Source of the DNA: Marinobacter salsuginis
Lineage (GTDB): Bacteria > Pseudomonadota > Gammaproteobacteria > Pseudomonadales > Oleiphilaceae
DNA length: 64,000 nt
Assembly (NCBI RefSeq): GCF_009617755.1
Contig: NZ_BGZH01000001.1
Span: 1,674,001-1,738,000 of the forward strand
Direction: 5' to 3'
In this document: positions 52,280 through 61,300 of the stretch, in pieces
How positions within the stretch are numbered: the stretch's first letter is position 1
Layout of the letters: each line of letters begins with the position of its first letter
Translations under genes and position numbers: made by a program
The notes under the pieces: model-generated
The model's input: only the letters and a program-made list of their open reading frames with translations
The model's database searches: none
What the model was told of the DNA's origin: nothing

Positions 52280-54601
52280 ATGCGGCAGCGGTATCCGCTC
52301 TACCAGCGGGCCGTTACAATACCGGCCATGCCGACCGAACCCCAAATTTCTGATACCACCAACCTGCCGGATTACCTCACCGATGAACAGCGGGCGATTA
52401 TTACTGCCGGCTATGAACATGCGGTGATTACTGCCGTGGCCGGCAGTGGTAAGACGTCGACGCTGGCGTGGCGGATTCGGTATCTGCTGGAACAGGGGCA
52501 TGATCCGGATCGGATGCTGGTGCTGATGTTTAATCGCAGTGCCCGGGTGGATTTCGAGCGCAAGCTGCAGGAGGTTTGCGCCCAGCGCCGGCTGGCGCTG
52601 CCGGAGATTCGGACCTATCACGCCATGGGCCTTCGGCTGTACAAACGGTTTGTGCGGGAGGGCTATCTGCCGGGGTTTTCGGAGAAGATTCTGACCGAGC
52701 AGGAGATCAGTTTCCAGGCCTGGCAGTTGACGCGTCGGCTGGCGCCGGAGGACCTGGCGGATGAGATCAGGCGCAACAAGAAGGATTTCGTCGAGACGGC
52801 GACGGGGTTTATTGATCTTGTGAAGACCACCCTGTCGCCGGCGGAGATCGTGTTTGAGGAGTTGGGGTACTCGGACAAGCACAAATACCTTGTTGATCTG
52901 TTCCACAGTTTCGAACAGTGGCGCAAGAGCCAGGGTCGGATCAGTTATGCCGACATGCTGTATGAGCCGGTGATGGCCATTCACCAGAATCCTCCGTTGC
53001 AGAGGTTGGTTGGCAACAAGATGGATCTGATTCTGGTGGATGAGTACCAGGACACCAATGAGATCCAGCATCTGCTGTTGCGCTACGTGGCCGGGGACCG
53101 GGCCCGGGTGACGGTTGTTGGTGACCCGGATCAGACGATCTACGAGTTCCGGGGCGCGAAGCCGGAGTTTATCCTCAAACGGTTCAGCGATGAGTTCGAA
53201 AGCCCGCTGGAGCAGACTCTCAGCTACACCTTCCGGTACGGCCACCGGGTGGCACTGCTGGCAAACCATCTGATCTGCCACAACACGGGGCGCAAGGATG
53301 TGCTTTGCCACTCCCACCCTTCCACGCCCGGCACGGAGATCACCCTGCATCGGGCGGAGAGCGATGCCGATACCGTTTTGCAGATTCTGCAGGGTCAGTC
53401 GGAACCGGCTCTGGCAGGAACGGCGATTCTGTTCCGGGTCTGGAGTCAGAGTGTCCCTATTGAGCTGAAGCTGCTGGCCCGGCAGATTCCCTACCGGATT
53501 GATGCCGGCAAGGGCGCGCTGTTCAGCCGGGAAGTGCAGGCCATCACCGCCCTGCTGATGGTGGTGACCGGCAAGCTGGAAAACCTGCCGGACGAGGATC
53601 GGCTTGAGCTGGCACGGCAGTTGTTGCGTTTCCCCCACGTTGGCTTGAAAGAGCCCGAACTGGAGCAACTGGCACGGTTCCTGGCCGGGTTTTCCGGCGG
53701 CTGGCACGAGCGGTTGCTGGCCATGGATTTTGACGCTCTGGCACCGATGGCGGCCCGTAAGCTGCGAAAGCTTGGCGAGGTGCTTGCCCAGCTTCGCAGT
53801 TATGGGGGGCCGGTTGCAGGACTGATCAGTGTCTATGCCGAGCATACAGACCTCTATGAAGGCATCCGGAGCCTGGCCCTGACCCATGAAAGCGCTGAAG
53901 AGCGGATTGATACCGTGCAGGGATTCCGGCAATACCTGAAAAGCCTGGATGTCACCGCCGAAGGCGCCCTGGAGCATCTGAAGGCCCTGAAGCAACAGGC
54001 AGGTGAGAATCAGCAAGGTGGCGTTCTGCTCTCGACCATTCATCGCACCAAGGGGCTGGAATGGCCGACGGTGATCATTCCCGGCCTGCAGGAGAAATAC
54101 CTGCCTTACAGCCCGCGTCCCCAGGACAATGCCCGAGGATTTCTGGAGAGTGAGCGGCGGCTGCTCTATGTGGCCATGACCAGGACCCGCCAGCAGCTCC
54201 ATCTGATTACCCTCCCTGCCAGCAACCAGCCGCATCTGGACGGCGATCAGGGCCCGAGCCGTTTTGTGGAAGAATTCTGCTTTGAACTGGCCGAGGAGTT
54301 CGGACGCTGGCTGGATGAACGAAGTCCAGCCCAGTCCTCAACCATCCGGCTGACCGCCCCTCTCACGCCGGTTAGCCAACGCTATGCCAACCGGGAAAAT
54401 GTCGCCATCGAAGGCAATGCGGCAATGTCTGCCAACTCGATGGAACCACTCTGGCATCAGAAACGTCTTAGCCACGCGATTTTTGGCCCGGGCTCGGTGG
54501 TTACCGAGGATGAAAGCTCCTTCGAAGTGCACTTCGATAACGGCGAAATCCTCAACTTCAGCAAAAAGAGCGCGCATCTGTACTTCACTGCTCTGGCCTG
54601 A
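52280..54601 (+). CDS. UvrD/Rep-family DNA helicase, second paralogue
   Basis: A superfamily 1 helicase of 773 aa. Motif I is AVAGSGKTSTLAWR and Walker B is VDEYQDTN, GDPDQTIYEFRGA is motif III, and motif VI is YVAMTRTRQQ. The C-terminal tail IFGPGSVVTEDESSFEVHFDNG resembles a Tudor-like segment. It is clearly different from UvrD at 39.2 kb. The start could be 52280 (AGGA 9 nt upstream) or 52328, where the family's usual LTDEQ lies 18 residues in. It is divergent from the DUF2237-tmcA pair with element D between. Confidence 0.87.
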   Translation: MRQRYPLYQRAVTIPAMPTEPQISDTTNLPDYLTDEQRAIITAGYEHAVITAVAGSGKTSTLAWRIRYLLEQGHDPDRMLVLMFNRSARVDFERKLQEVCAQRRLALPEIRTYHAMGLRLYKRFVREGYLPGFSEKILTEQEISFQAWQLTRRLAPEDLADEIRRNKKDFVETATGFIDLVKTTLSPAEIVFEELGYSDKHKYLVDLFHSFEQWRKSQGRISYADMLYEPVMAIHQNPPLQRLVGNKMDLILVDEYQDTNEIQHLLLRYVAGDRARVTVVGDPDQTIYEFRGAKPEFILKRFSDEFESPLEQTLSYTFRYGHRVALLANHLICHNTGRKDVLCHSHPSTPGTEITLHRAESDADTVLQILQGQSEPALAGTAILFRVWSQSVPIELKLLARQIPYRIDAGKGALFSREVQAITALLMVVTGKLENLPDEDRLELARQLLRFPHVGLKEPELEQLARFLAGFSGGWHERLLAMDFDALAPMAARKLRKLGEVLAQLRSYGGPVAGLISVYAEHTDLYEGIRSLALTHESAEERIDTVQGFRQYLKSLDVTAEGALEHLKALKQQAGENQQGGVLLSTIHRTKGLEWPTVIIPGLQEKYLPYSPRPQDNARGFLESERRLLYVAMTRTRQQLHLITLPASNQPHLDGDQGPSRFVEEFCFELAEEFGRWLDERSPAQSSTIRLTAPLTPVSQRYANRENVAIEGNAAMSANSMEPLWHQKRLSHAIFGPGSVVTEDESSFEVHFDNGEILNFSKKSAHLYFTALA

Positions 54602-54761
54602 AACGACTTCCGGCTCGTAATGGTCAACTGGGTACAATTGCGGACGTAACAATCCGTATCATTTTTTTGTCTTTTTTGGCCTACTAGCCTAAATTCCGGG
54701 TATACAAGCACTTTTCATATAGAAGTGCGGTACCACAACGACAATGAACAGGAGGTTCTGC

Positions 54762-55970
54762 ATGAACGTCATGCGTCCGATTTCCGCGGCTGTTCTCGCC
54801 GCCACCCTTGCAACTCCGGCCATCGCCGACCGTCAGGAAACCATCTATATCAACCCGTTTGCGGGTTTCCAGCTGTTTGACGACAAACGCGATCTGAGCG
54901 AAACCGGCACCTTCGGTGTTGGTGTGGAATACCGCTTCCGCCCGCACTGGTCGGTAGAAGCCCTGTATTCACGTGCCGATGCAGATCGGAAATACGTGCC
55001 CGGTGAGTCCGAGTTCGACGAAGTCAGGGTCGATGGCACCTACTACTTTGCCGGCCCGGACGAAGCCTGGAACCCGTATGTTTCCCTGGGTGCCGGCCAT
55101 GCAGACTTCGGTTCTGACAACAGCGGTGTCCGTACCGCCGGCAGCAACCACGATGAGACGCGAGTGAACGTCGGCACCGGCTTCCGCTATAACATCAGTG
55201 ATTCCGTATCGCTGCGCGGCGATCTCCGTGAATTCCATGGCATTGATGAGAGCACCTTCGACACCCAGGTCTCTCTGGGCATCAGTTTTGCCTTTACCCG
55301 CACTGTGGCCCAGGCAGCCGCAGAGCCTGCACGTCCTGCAGATGCTGATGGCGATGGCGTCCCGGACTCACGTGACCAGTGCCCCGGCACGCCGGCAGGC
55401 GCAACCGTTGACGGCAATGGCTGCGAACCGGATTCGGATCGCGACGGCGTTGCTGACAGCCGAGACCAGTGTCCCGACACCCCGCGCGGTGCGGAAGTAA
55501 ACAGCCGTGGCTGCGAACTGGACAGCGATAACGACGGCGTGGTCAACAGCCAGGATCTGTGCCCGAACACAACCGCCGGCGCAGAAGTGGATGACACCGG
55601 CTGTGAGGGTGTCACCGAAACCATCCAGACCTTCACCATCGAAGTGAAGTTCCCGACCAACAGCTCCGTGATCGGCAACGCCTACGATGAAGAAATCCGT
55701 CGCGTGGCTGATTTCATGCAGGAAAACCCGGAAACCATCGTGGAGATTGCCGGTCACACCGACAGCGCCGGTGCCGCCGACTACAATCAGTTCCTGTCCC
55801 AGCGCCGTGCCGAAGCAGTTGCAGGCCGTCTGACAGGTCCTCTGGGCGTTGATCCGGCGCGGGTGGAAGCCGTAGGTTATGGTGAGGAGCAGCCAATTGC
55901 CTCTAACGAGACAGCAGCTGGCCGCGCAGAGAACCGCCGGGTCGAAGCTCGCATTCAGGTTCGCCGTTAA
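54762..55970 (+). CDS. OmpA-family porin with thrombospondin type 3 repeats
   Basis: An exported outer-membrane protein, 402 aa. The signal peptide ends PAIA. Residues 20-190 form an eight-strand beta-barrel of OmpA type, with a Pro/Ala linker. Then come three Asp-rich Ca-binding TSP3 repeats (DADGDGVPDSRDQCPGT, DSDRDGVADSRDQCPDT, DSDNDGVVNSQDLCPNT). The C-terminal OmpA domain EIAGHTDSAGAADYN and LSQRRAEAVAGRL binds peptidoglycan. AGGAGG lies 6 nt before the ATG at 54762. It is followed by a strong terminator and forms its own transcript. The role is likely structural, linking the outer membrane to the cell wall. Confidence 0.95.
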   Translation: MNVMRPISAAVLAATLATPAIADRQETIYINPFAGFQLFDDKRDLSETGTFGVGVEYRFRPHWSVEALYSRADADRKYVPGESEFDEVRVDGTYYFAGPDEAWNPYVSLGAGHADFGSDNSGVRTAGSNHDETRVNVGTGFRYNISDSVSLRGDLREFHGIDESTFDTQVSLGISFAFTRTVAQAAAEPARPADADGDGVPDSRDQCPGTPAGATVDGNGCEPDSDRDGVADSRDQCPDTPRGAEVNSRGCELDSDNDGVVNSQDLCPNTTAGAEVDDTGCEGVTETIQTFTIEVKFPTNSSVIGNAYDEEIRRVADFMQENPETIVEIAGHTDSAGAADYNQFLSQRRAEAVAGRLTGPLGVDPARVEAVGYGEEQPIASNETAAGRAENRRVEARIQVRR

Positions 55971-55996
55971 GTTACGGGCGTTAGCTGAGTGAATTG

Positions 55997-56023
55997 AAAA
56001 GGCGCCTCCGGGCGCCTTTTCTG
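55997..56023 (+). terminator. Terminator of the OmpA-family gene
   Basis: AAAAGGCGCC-TCCG-GGCGCCTTTT is a perfect 10 bp stem with a tetraloop, 27 nt after the stop; the stem ends in TTTT. The minus strand also has a T-run, so it can stop the methyltransferase transcript coming from the right. Confidence 0.92.
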
Positions 56024-56117
56024 TTTCTGGAAACAAGTGGGGAACTCACGCCGCTTCTCAGTCCGGGTTTACAGACCCGCTATTACGGGGCGCTTTATGA
56101 GCTGACCTACGTGTCTT

Positions 56118-57392
56118 TCAGGGACGGCTGTGTTGAGCGCGAGGAGTACCGGAAGCCCTGACCGCATCGAGCAGCAGATTTCGGGGCGTCAGAGACCGGT
56201 CGCAGAATTGCCCGAGCCGTACCTCGTAGCCATGCTCCTCCAGGAATACGGCATAATCCAACACCATCCAGAGCTCGAGCGGACGCCGGAACAGGTGCCT
56301 GACCAGCTCATGACGGCGAACCTCTGCCAGTCGACGCTCGCCAAACGCCAACCAGTGATCAAACTCGACCCTGTCGGGTAACTCAAGGTGCTTTTTCGCT
56401 GCGGCCCATCGACAAAAAGCTGGAAAGCCTTTCCTCAGCAGTCGCGCCGGATGGGAAGGTACAGGAAGGTATTCGTCCTGCCCCCGCAAGAACCGTTGCA
56501 GGCCATCGAACGCCAGGCGCCACTGGCTGATCAAACGCGTCTGTTCCCGAACCCTGGCAGGCGCCGTCACCGTTTCCTGGACCGCCAGCCGGAGATCATT
56601 TCGGCCCGGTTGCAGCACCCCCTGATAGCCCGACGCCCGCCGGGAAAGGGGGCGGTAAATGTCCCGGTCGGTCAGGTGGTAGCAGCAGGGTGAAATACTC
56701 AGCCGGGGCAATCCAGTCTCGCTGCCGCGTTTGAGCAGCTGCCGGTGCAGATCGCCGCAGGCATGGAGTGCAACGCCATGGTAATCGTCTGGAAGCTTCA
56801 GTCCCGGGGCCATCACGTCCTGGCAGCCGATCGACACCCGATCCCCAAAGTGCTCGGCCAGACGGTTTCCATCATGAACCAGCTCCAGGTTCCACTCGAA
56901 ACCCAGGATCTCACCGGGGCACAACGGCGCCAGCGTCCGCGCAAGATGGCCCTTGCCGCAGCACCAGTCCAGGGCGGGGTGGTCCAGCGGTGCCAGTGCG
57001 GCGGCAAAGGCACCCGACTGCAGACGCTTTCGGCCGGGCATATCCGTAGCCCGGATTTCCGGCAGGGTCGCCTTTGATGCCTCATCGTCCGAGGGCAAAA
57101 GCGCCGGCAGTTGCACGATGTCCGCATACCCTTCCAGGGACGGCAGCCACCGTGCTGCCCGAGCCGCCAATTCAACGGGCCTGTCATCCAGGTACTGGCA
57201 TTCTGCATCGCTAAGCTCTGCCAGCATCGCTGCCAGTTCCGGATAAGCTTTTGTCCAGGCCGGCTGCGGTGTCATGAACGGCGCCGGCTGCCAGAACGCC
57301 TGGTGCTGCACCAGCCAGTCGTTCAGCTGCTGCCATCGCTGGTAAAAAGATTCCGCGCCGTGGTGTAAACTCGCCGCCGGAGGTAACGTCAT
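56118..57392 (-). CDS. SAM-dependent methyltransferase, uncharacterised
   Basis: A 424 aa protein. The N-terminal 125 residues are hydrophobic and aromatic-rich. The methyltransferase motif I is LDWCCGKGHLARTLAP with motif II GFEWNLELV, then HACGDLHRQLL and LSISPCCYHLTDRDIY, resembling small-molecule or RNA methyltransferases of the COG0500 type. The only in-frame ATG near the start is at 57392, and this codon shares two bases with the trmJ start codon on the other strand. An open frame beyond 57392 is antisense to trmJ. The substrate is unknown. Confidence 0.8.
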   Translation of the reverse strand: MTLPPAASLHHGAESFYQRWQQLNDWLVQHQAFWQPAPFMTPQPAWTKAYPELAAMLAELSDAECQYLDDRPVELAARAARWLPSLEGYADIVQLPALLPSDDEASKATLPEIRATDMPGRKRLQSGAFAAALAPLDHPALDWCCGKGHLARTLAPLCPGEILGFEWNLELVHDGNRLAEHFGDRVSIGCQDVMAPGLKLPDDYHGVALHACGDLHRQLLKRGSETGLPRLSISPCCYHLTDRDIYRPLSRRASGYQGVLQPGRNDLRLAVQETVTAPARVREQTRLISQWRLAFDGLQRFLRGQDEYLPVPSHPARLLRKGFPAFCRWAAAKKHLELPDRVEFDHWLAFGERRLAEVRRHELVRHLFRRPLELWMVLDYAVFLEEHGYEVRLGQFCDRSLTPRNLLLDAVRASGTPRAQHSRP

Positions 57393-58098
57393 GAAACTGG
57401 CCTTTGTACTTGTTGAGCCCAAGGTTCCCGAAAATGTCGGTGCGGCCGCCCGTGCCCTGTGCACCATGGGCTTCGGCGAGCTCTGGCTGGTCAACTCGGA
57501 CCTGCACACCCGCCCCGAAGCCCACTGGCTGGCCCACGGCAGCGACCACATCCTGGACAATGCGCGCATTTTCCCCGATCTGGCAGCGGTAAGAAACTCC
57601 GTAGACCTGCTAATGGGCACCTCCGCCAAGACCCGGCATCAGCGCCAGGATTGGCACGGCCCCTCTGATCTGCGGAAGCTTCTGGCTACGAAGGGGGCGT
57701 CCGTCGCAACCGCAGCGCTGGTGTTTGGCCGGGAAGATCGTGGGCTTTCCAATGACGAACTGGCACTCTGCGATCTGCTGACCGGCATTCCCATGAAGGT
57801 CGCCTACCCCTCCCTGAATCTGGCCCAGTCGGTGATGCTCTATGCCTGGGAAATGTCCGGGCTTTCAGATTCTATGGATGACGAACCTGAGCCTGCCGAT
57901 GAAAATCGGCTTGGCGCCCTCCGCAACCGGCTCGAAACCCTGCTACCCGAACTCGATACGCCGCCTGAAGGGAAGCTGTCCCAGTGGGTTTTCGAGCGGC
58001 TGCCACTACTTTCTGATCGGGATATCGGGTTTGTTCATACGCTGTGTTCGAATATTGAGCGTAAACTTGGCCCTCAGTCGCGCTCCGATTCCGAGTAG
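57391..58098 (+). CDS. trmJ: tRNA (cytidine/uridine-2'-O-)-methyltransferase TrmJ
   Basis: A SPOUT-class 2'-O-methyltransferase for position 32 of tRNA, 235 aa. It starts MKLAFVLVEPKVPENVGAAARA, and the C-terminal half has VFGREDRGLSNDELALCD and the trefoil-knot segment SLNLAQSVMLYAWEMS, both diagnostic for TrmJ. GGAGG lies 7 nt before the ATG at 57391. It is divergent from the methyltransferase gene with overlapping start codons, so each promoter must lie inside the other gene. It is convergent with dadA across element E. Confidence 0.95.
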   Translation: MKLAFVLVEPKVPENVGAAARALCTMGFGELWLVNSDLHTRPEAHWLAHGSDHILDNARIFPDLAAVRNSVDLLMGTSAKTRHQRQDWHGPSDLRKLLATKGASVATAALVFGREDRGLSNDELALCDLLTGIPMKVAYPSLNLAQSVMLYAWEMSGLSDSMDDEPEPADENRLGALRNRLETLLPELDTPPEGKLSQWVFERLPLLSDRDIGFVHTLCSNIERKLGPQSRSDSE

Positions 58099-58102
58099 TC
58101 AC

Positions 58103-58202
58103 AGGACGGATAGCCCTTCCCGGGATACGCTGTGAATACGTCCATGTACGCTCGACGAAAACATCCATGTTTTCGACGATCCCGGGAAGGGCTATCCGTC
58201 CT
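58103..58202 (-). repeat. Palindromic element, copy E
   Basis: The outer arms 58103-58126 and 58179-58202 are perfectly complementary over 24 bp. The core has two hairpins with CATCCATG- or CGTCCATG-type apexes: TACGTCCATGTACG and CGAAAACAT-CC-ATGTTTTCG. It has the same layout as A-D but little primary sequence in common in the stems. It is followed by CCTCCTCCCAAGCC, as is copy A. It lies between the convergent trmJ and dadA genes, right after the trmJ stop. Confidence 0.87.
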
Positions 58203-58238
58203 CCTCCCAAGCCTTTTGCGCGCACCGGTTTGTTGAGA

Positions 58239-59510
58239 CTATTCCTGGAATCTTCCGGGTCGGAAGGCATCCAAAGATATGGCTGGCTCCTCGCCTTCGA
58301 TTATCTGGGCGATGACATCGGCACTGCCGGCTGACAGGGTCCAGCCGAAGGTGCCGTGGCCGGTATTCAAATAGAGATTTTCTCTGGGACCGCGGCCAAT
58401 AATCGCCGGGCCGTCGGGGGTCATGGGGCGAAAACCTGTCCAGGTTTCAGCGGCATCGAGGTCGGCACAGCCGGGGAACCGGGATTCGACCGACTTCTTG
58501 ATAGTTGCCAGTCGGGCTTCAGGAATCTCCCGATTAAAATCGGCCAGTTCGACGAAGCCGGTGGCCCGTAAACGGTTGCCCAGACGGGTGGAGACGACTT
58601 TGTAGTTGTCGTCGTGAATGGTGGATGCCGGACCGCGCTCCGGGTCTTTCATCGGAACCGTCAGGCTGTAGCCTTTTACCGGATAGATGGGCAGTTCCAG
58701 CCCGAGAGGCTGAACCAGATGATTGGACCAGCACCCGGCGCTGATAACGAAGGCATCCGCCTCCAGGGTTTCCATCACCCCTTCGCCGGTTCTGAGTGAA
58801 ATTGCACTGACCTTCTGCTCATCGGCAATGAGTTTTTCCGCTTCCACGTTGTAACGAACGACAACCCCCTTTTCCTCGCAGGCTTTTGCCAGTTCCCGGG
58901 AGAACTTGTGACAGTCACCGGTGCCATCGCTGTCGTAGCTGAGGGCACCATAGAGCGGGCCGTTGCCGACCATGCCGGGTTCGGCCTCGCGCACCTGTTC
59001 GGGGGTGAGCAAACGGGAAGGAATACCGAGTTCGTTCAGGAGTTCATGGGTTGTCCGGTAGCCTTCCAGCGCCTCCGGGGTGCTGGCCAGGTGCAACAGG
59101 CCCTGATGGTCGCCGTCAAAGGCAAGGTCCAGTTCCTTTTCCAAAACCTGAAACCGTTTCCGACTGTGGATACCGAGGCGCAACATGGCGCGGCGGTTCA
59201 GACCGAACAGCCCCGGCGACCAGGCGTAACGGAGGGTAGCGAACATGAATTTCAGGGTTTCCACCGACGGCGGAAAGCGCAGCTTCAGGGGGCCGTCCTG
59301 CTTGAGGATCCAGGGGATGGCCTTGAACACAATTGAGGGATCCGCCCAGGGGTAGACCACGCCGTAGGAGCGCTGGGCCGCGTTGGCCTTGCTGGTTTCG
59401 TTGCCGGCAATTGCGTGACGCTCCAGCACAGTCACCTGGTGGCCCCGGCGATTCAGTTCGTAGGCCGTGGTCATTCCCACCACGCCGCCACCGACTACAA
59501 CAATGTGCAT
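58239..59510 (-). CDS. dadA: D-amino-acid dehydrogenase small subunit DadA
   Basis: An FAD-dependent membrane-associated dehydrogenase that oxidises D-alanine and other D-amino acids to keto acids, passing electrons to quinone. The 423 aa protein starts with the FAD loop VVVGGGVVGMTTAYELNRRG and has the family segments AAQRSYGVVYPWADPS, GALSYDSDGTGDCHKF and the C-terminal GHGTFGWTLSAGSADVIAQII. The ATG at 59510 follows GGAGG on the minus strand. No alanine racemase gene is beside it. It precedes the PPK2 gene region in the leftward direction, 17 nt after the PPK2 stop, so they may be co-transcribed. Confidence 0.94.
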   Translation of the reverse strand: MHIVVVGGGVVGMTTAYELNRRGHQVTVLERHAIAGNETSKANAAQRSYGVVYPWADPSIVFKAIPWILKQDGPLKLRFPPSVETLKFMFATLRYAWSPGLFGLNRRAMLRLGIHSRKRFQVLEKELDLAFDGDHQGLLHLASTPEALEGYRTTHELLNELGIPSRLLTPEQVREAEPGMVGNGPLYGALSYDSDGTGDCHKFSRELAKACEEKGVVVRYNVEAEKLIADEQKVSAISLRTGEGVMETLEADAFVISAGCWSNHLVQPLGLELPIYPVKGYSLTVPMKDPERGPASTIHDDNYKVVSTRLGNRLRATGFVELADFNREIPEARLATIKKSVESRFPGCADLDAAETWTGFRPMTPDGPAIIGRGPRENLYLNTGHGTFGWTLSAGSADVIAQIIEGEEPAISLDAFRPGRFQE

Positions 59511-59527
59511 GCATTCCTCCGCTGTGT

Positions 59528-60361
59528 TTATTTCACGCCATTTTTTGCCAACAGGCGTCGGTATTCTTTCAGGACAGTCTCATCTTCTTTCGGATAATCC
59601 GGCGCCAGCCTTTGCAGTTGCTCTGCCAGTATCGCCGCAACAATGGCACGGGCCTGGGGTTTCCGGTCACCCGGCACAATGAACCAGGGGGACTGCTCCG
59701 TATGGGTCTCGGCCAGGGCCTCTTCGGCGAAGGCTTCGTACTGGCGACGTTTCTCCCACCCGTCGATATCCGACTTGTCGAATTTCCAGCGCTTGCGCGG
59801 TTTGTCGAGGCGCTTCAACAGGCGCTGTCGATGCTCGTCTTCAGACAGGTTGAGCCAGATCTTGATGATTGTGGTGCCCTCTTCCACCAGGTGGGTCTCG
59901 AAGTTCCGGATGGAGCAGTAACGGTTCTGCCAGTTGTAGCTGTCGGGCTCATGGACCGGCCATACCCGCTCGGCGATCACAGCTTCGTGATGGCTGCGAT
60001 TGAAGGCCACCATCTCGCCAAAGCCGGGCAAGAAGGGCGTGACCCGCCATAGAAAGTCATGGCGGGTTTCGGCACCCTTGGGCCGGCTGAATGACCAGGC
60101 GTGAAAGCCCGCGGGGTCTGCAAAGGTTGCCAGTGTGCGGATCAGGCTGTCCTTACCACTGGTATCCGGTCCGTGTGTGACCAGCAGCACCGCCCTTGCC
60201 TGATTTGCCCAGAGTCGGCGCTGGTATTCACCAATCTGTTCCAGGTTGGCCTCAAGGCCGGGCAGCTCCGTTTCATCGCTGTCCAGCAATGTCTGGTAGT
60301 CCCGGAATCTGGGTTTTCCGGGGTCGAAAAGAAAAGAGCTGGCAAACGCCGACAGCTTCAT
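59528..60361 (-). CDS. ppk2: Polyphosphate kinase 2 family protein
   Basis: A PPK2-fold phosphotransferase, 277 aa, that uses polyphosphate to phosphorylate nucleotides. Walker A is THGPDTSGKDSLI near residues 63-75 (usual form GxDAAGKDG; here Ser replaces the second Ala and the last Gly). The lid and Asp-rich sites appear as WNFDKSD-like KWKFDKSDIDGW and RRQYEAF. The ATG at 60361 has GGAG 7 nt upstream. It runs leftward into dadA. The class, and whether it acts on AMP, ADP or GDP, cannot be set from sequence. Confidence 0.9.
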   Translation of the reverse strand: MKLSAFASSFLFDPGKPRFRDYQTLLDSDETELPGLEANLEQIGEYQRRLWANQARAVLLVTHGPDTSGKDSLIRTLATFADPAGFHAWSFSRPKGAETRHDFLWRVTPFLPGFGEMVAFNRSHHEAVIAERVWPVHEPDSYNWQNRYCSIRNFETHLVEEGTTIIKIWLNLSEDEHRQRLLKRLDKPRKRWKFDKSDIDGWEKRRQYEAFAEEALAETHTEQSPWFIVPGDRKPQARAIVAAILAEQLQRLAPDYPKEDETVLKEYRRLLAKNGVK

Positions 60362-60490
60362 CAAAGTGCTCCGTGCAACTCCCTATGGATGTAATACAGG
60401 TCAACAATCGAACAAGCTGGTAAACTTGTGAGACTGAATTCACAGAATAGCAGCCTGGACGCAGGTTGCGATGGAGTGTAGTACCCGGCA

Positions 60491-61300
60491 ATGAGTAAGA
60501 AACGTCGCGAGATTCCCGTATTCGATCACCCGATCATCGAGACCCACTGTCACCTGGATTACCTCAAGGACCGCCCGCTTGAGGAAACACTGGAACAGGC
60601 ACAGGGGGTCAATATCGAGAAGGTGATCACCATTGCGGTGTCCCCGGACAACCTTGCAAGGGTACGCGAACTCAGCCAGGTGGCACCTTGGGTTTACGGT
60701 ACCCAGGGAATCCACCCCCACGATGCCGAAAGTTATTCCGACGACGTGGAAGCGGAAATCCGCGCCCATGCCCGGGACGAAAAGATCGTTGCCGTGGGCG
60801 AGATTGGGCTGGACTACTTCTACGACAACGCCGATCGGGACGTACAGCGCGAGGTGTTCCGGCGTCAGTTGCAGATTGCCTGTGACACGGACCGGCCTGT
60901 CGTTATCCACAGCCGGGAAGCAGACGACGATACCATCGAGATCCTTGGCGAGTTTGAGGCCACCCTGAAGCGCCGCGGTGTCATCCATAGTTTCACCTCC
61001 GGCCCCGGGCTTGCGCGGTATGCCCTGGATCAGGGCTGGTGCCTCGGCTTCAACGGCATCACCACGTTCAACAAGGCGGAGAACGTCAGGGACATCGTGC
61101 GCATGGCGCCGATCGACCAGATCCTGCTGGAAACCGATTCACCCTTCCTTACCCCGGTACCCTACCGCGGCAAGGAAAATGCACCGTTTTACCTGCCCTT
61201 CGTCGCCGAGAAAATCGCCGAGGTGAAAGAGCTGCCCCTGGACGAGGTGATTGGTAAGACTTATCAGAACAGCCTGAGGACGTTTTTCCCCGGCGAATGA
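60491..61300 (+). CDS. TatD-family metal-dependent hydrolase
   Basis: A TIM-barrel DNase-type hydrolase, 269 aa. Metal ligands lie in IIETHCHLDYL (the HxH pair), GEIGLDYFYD, VIHSRE and the C-terminal ETDSPFLTPVPYRGK, all conserved in TatD/YcfH/YjjV. The true activity of this subgroup (3'-5' DNase or D-aminoacyl-type hydrolase) is uncertain. The stop overlaps the HD-GYP start by 4 nt (ATGA), so the two are translated together. A GGAG lies a little far, 16 nt, before the ATG. Confidence 0.9.
   Translation: MSKKRREIPVFDHPIIETHCHLDYLKDRPLEETLEQAQGVNIEKVITIAVSPDNLARVRELSQVAPWVYGTQGIHPHDAESYSDDVEAEIRAHARDEKIVAVGEIGLDYFYDNADRDVQREVFRRQLQIACDTDRPVVIHSREADDDTIEILGEFEATLKRRGVIHSFTSGPGLARYALDQGWCLGFNGITTFNKAENVRDIVRMAPIDQILLETDSPFLTPVPYRGKENAPFYLPFVAEKIAEVKELPLDEVIGKTYQNSLRTFFPGE

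Noticed and set aside
52265..54235. A 656-codon open frame antisense to the UvrD-like helicase
   Set aside because: It mirrors the codon pattern of the real helicase gene on the other strand, has no family motif, and arises from high GC content at third positions.
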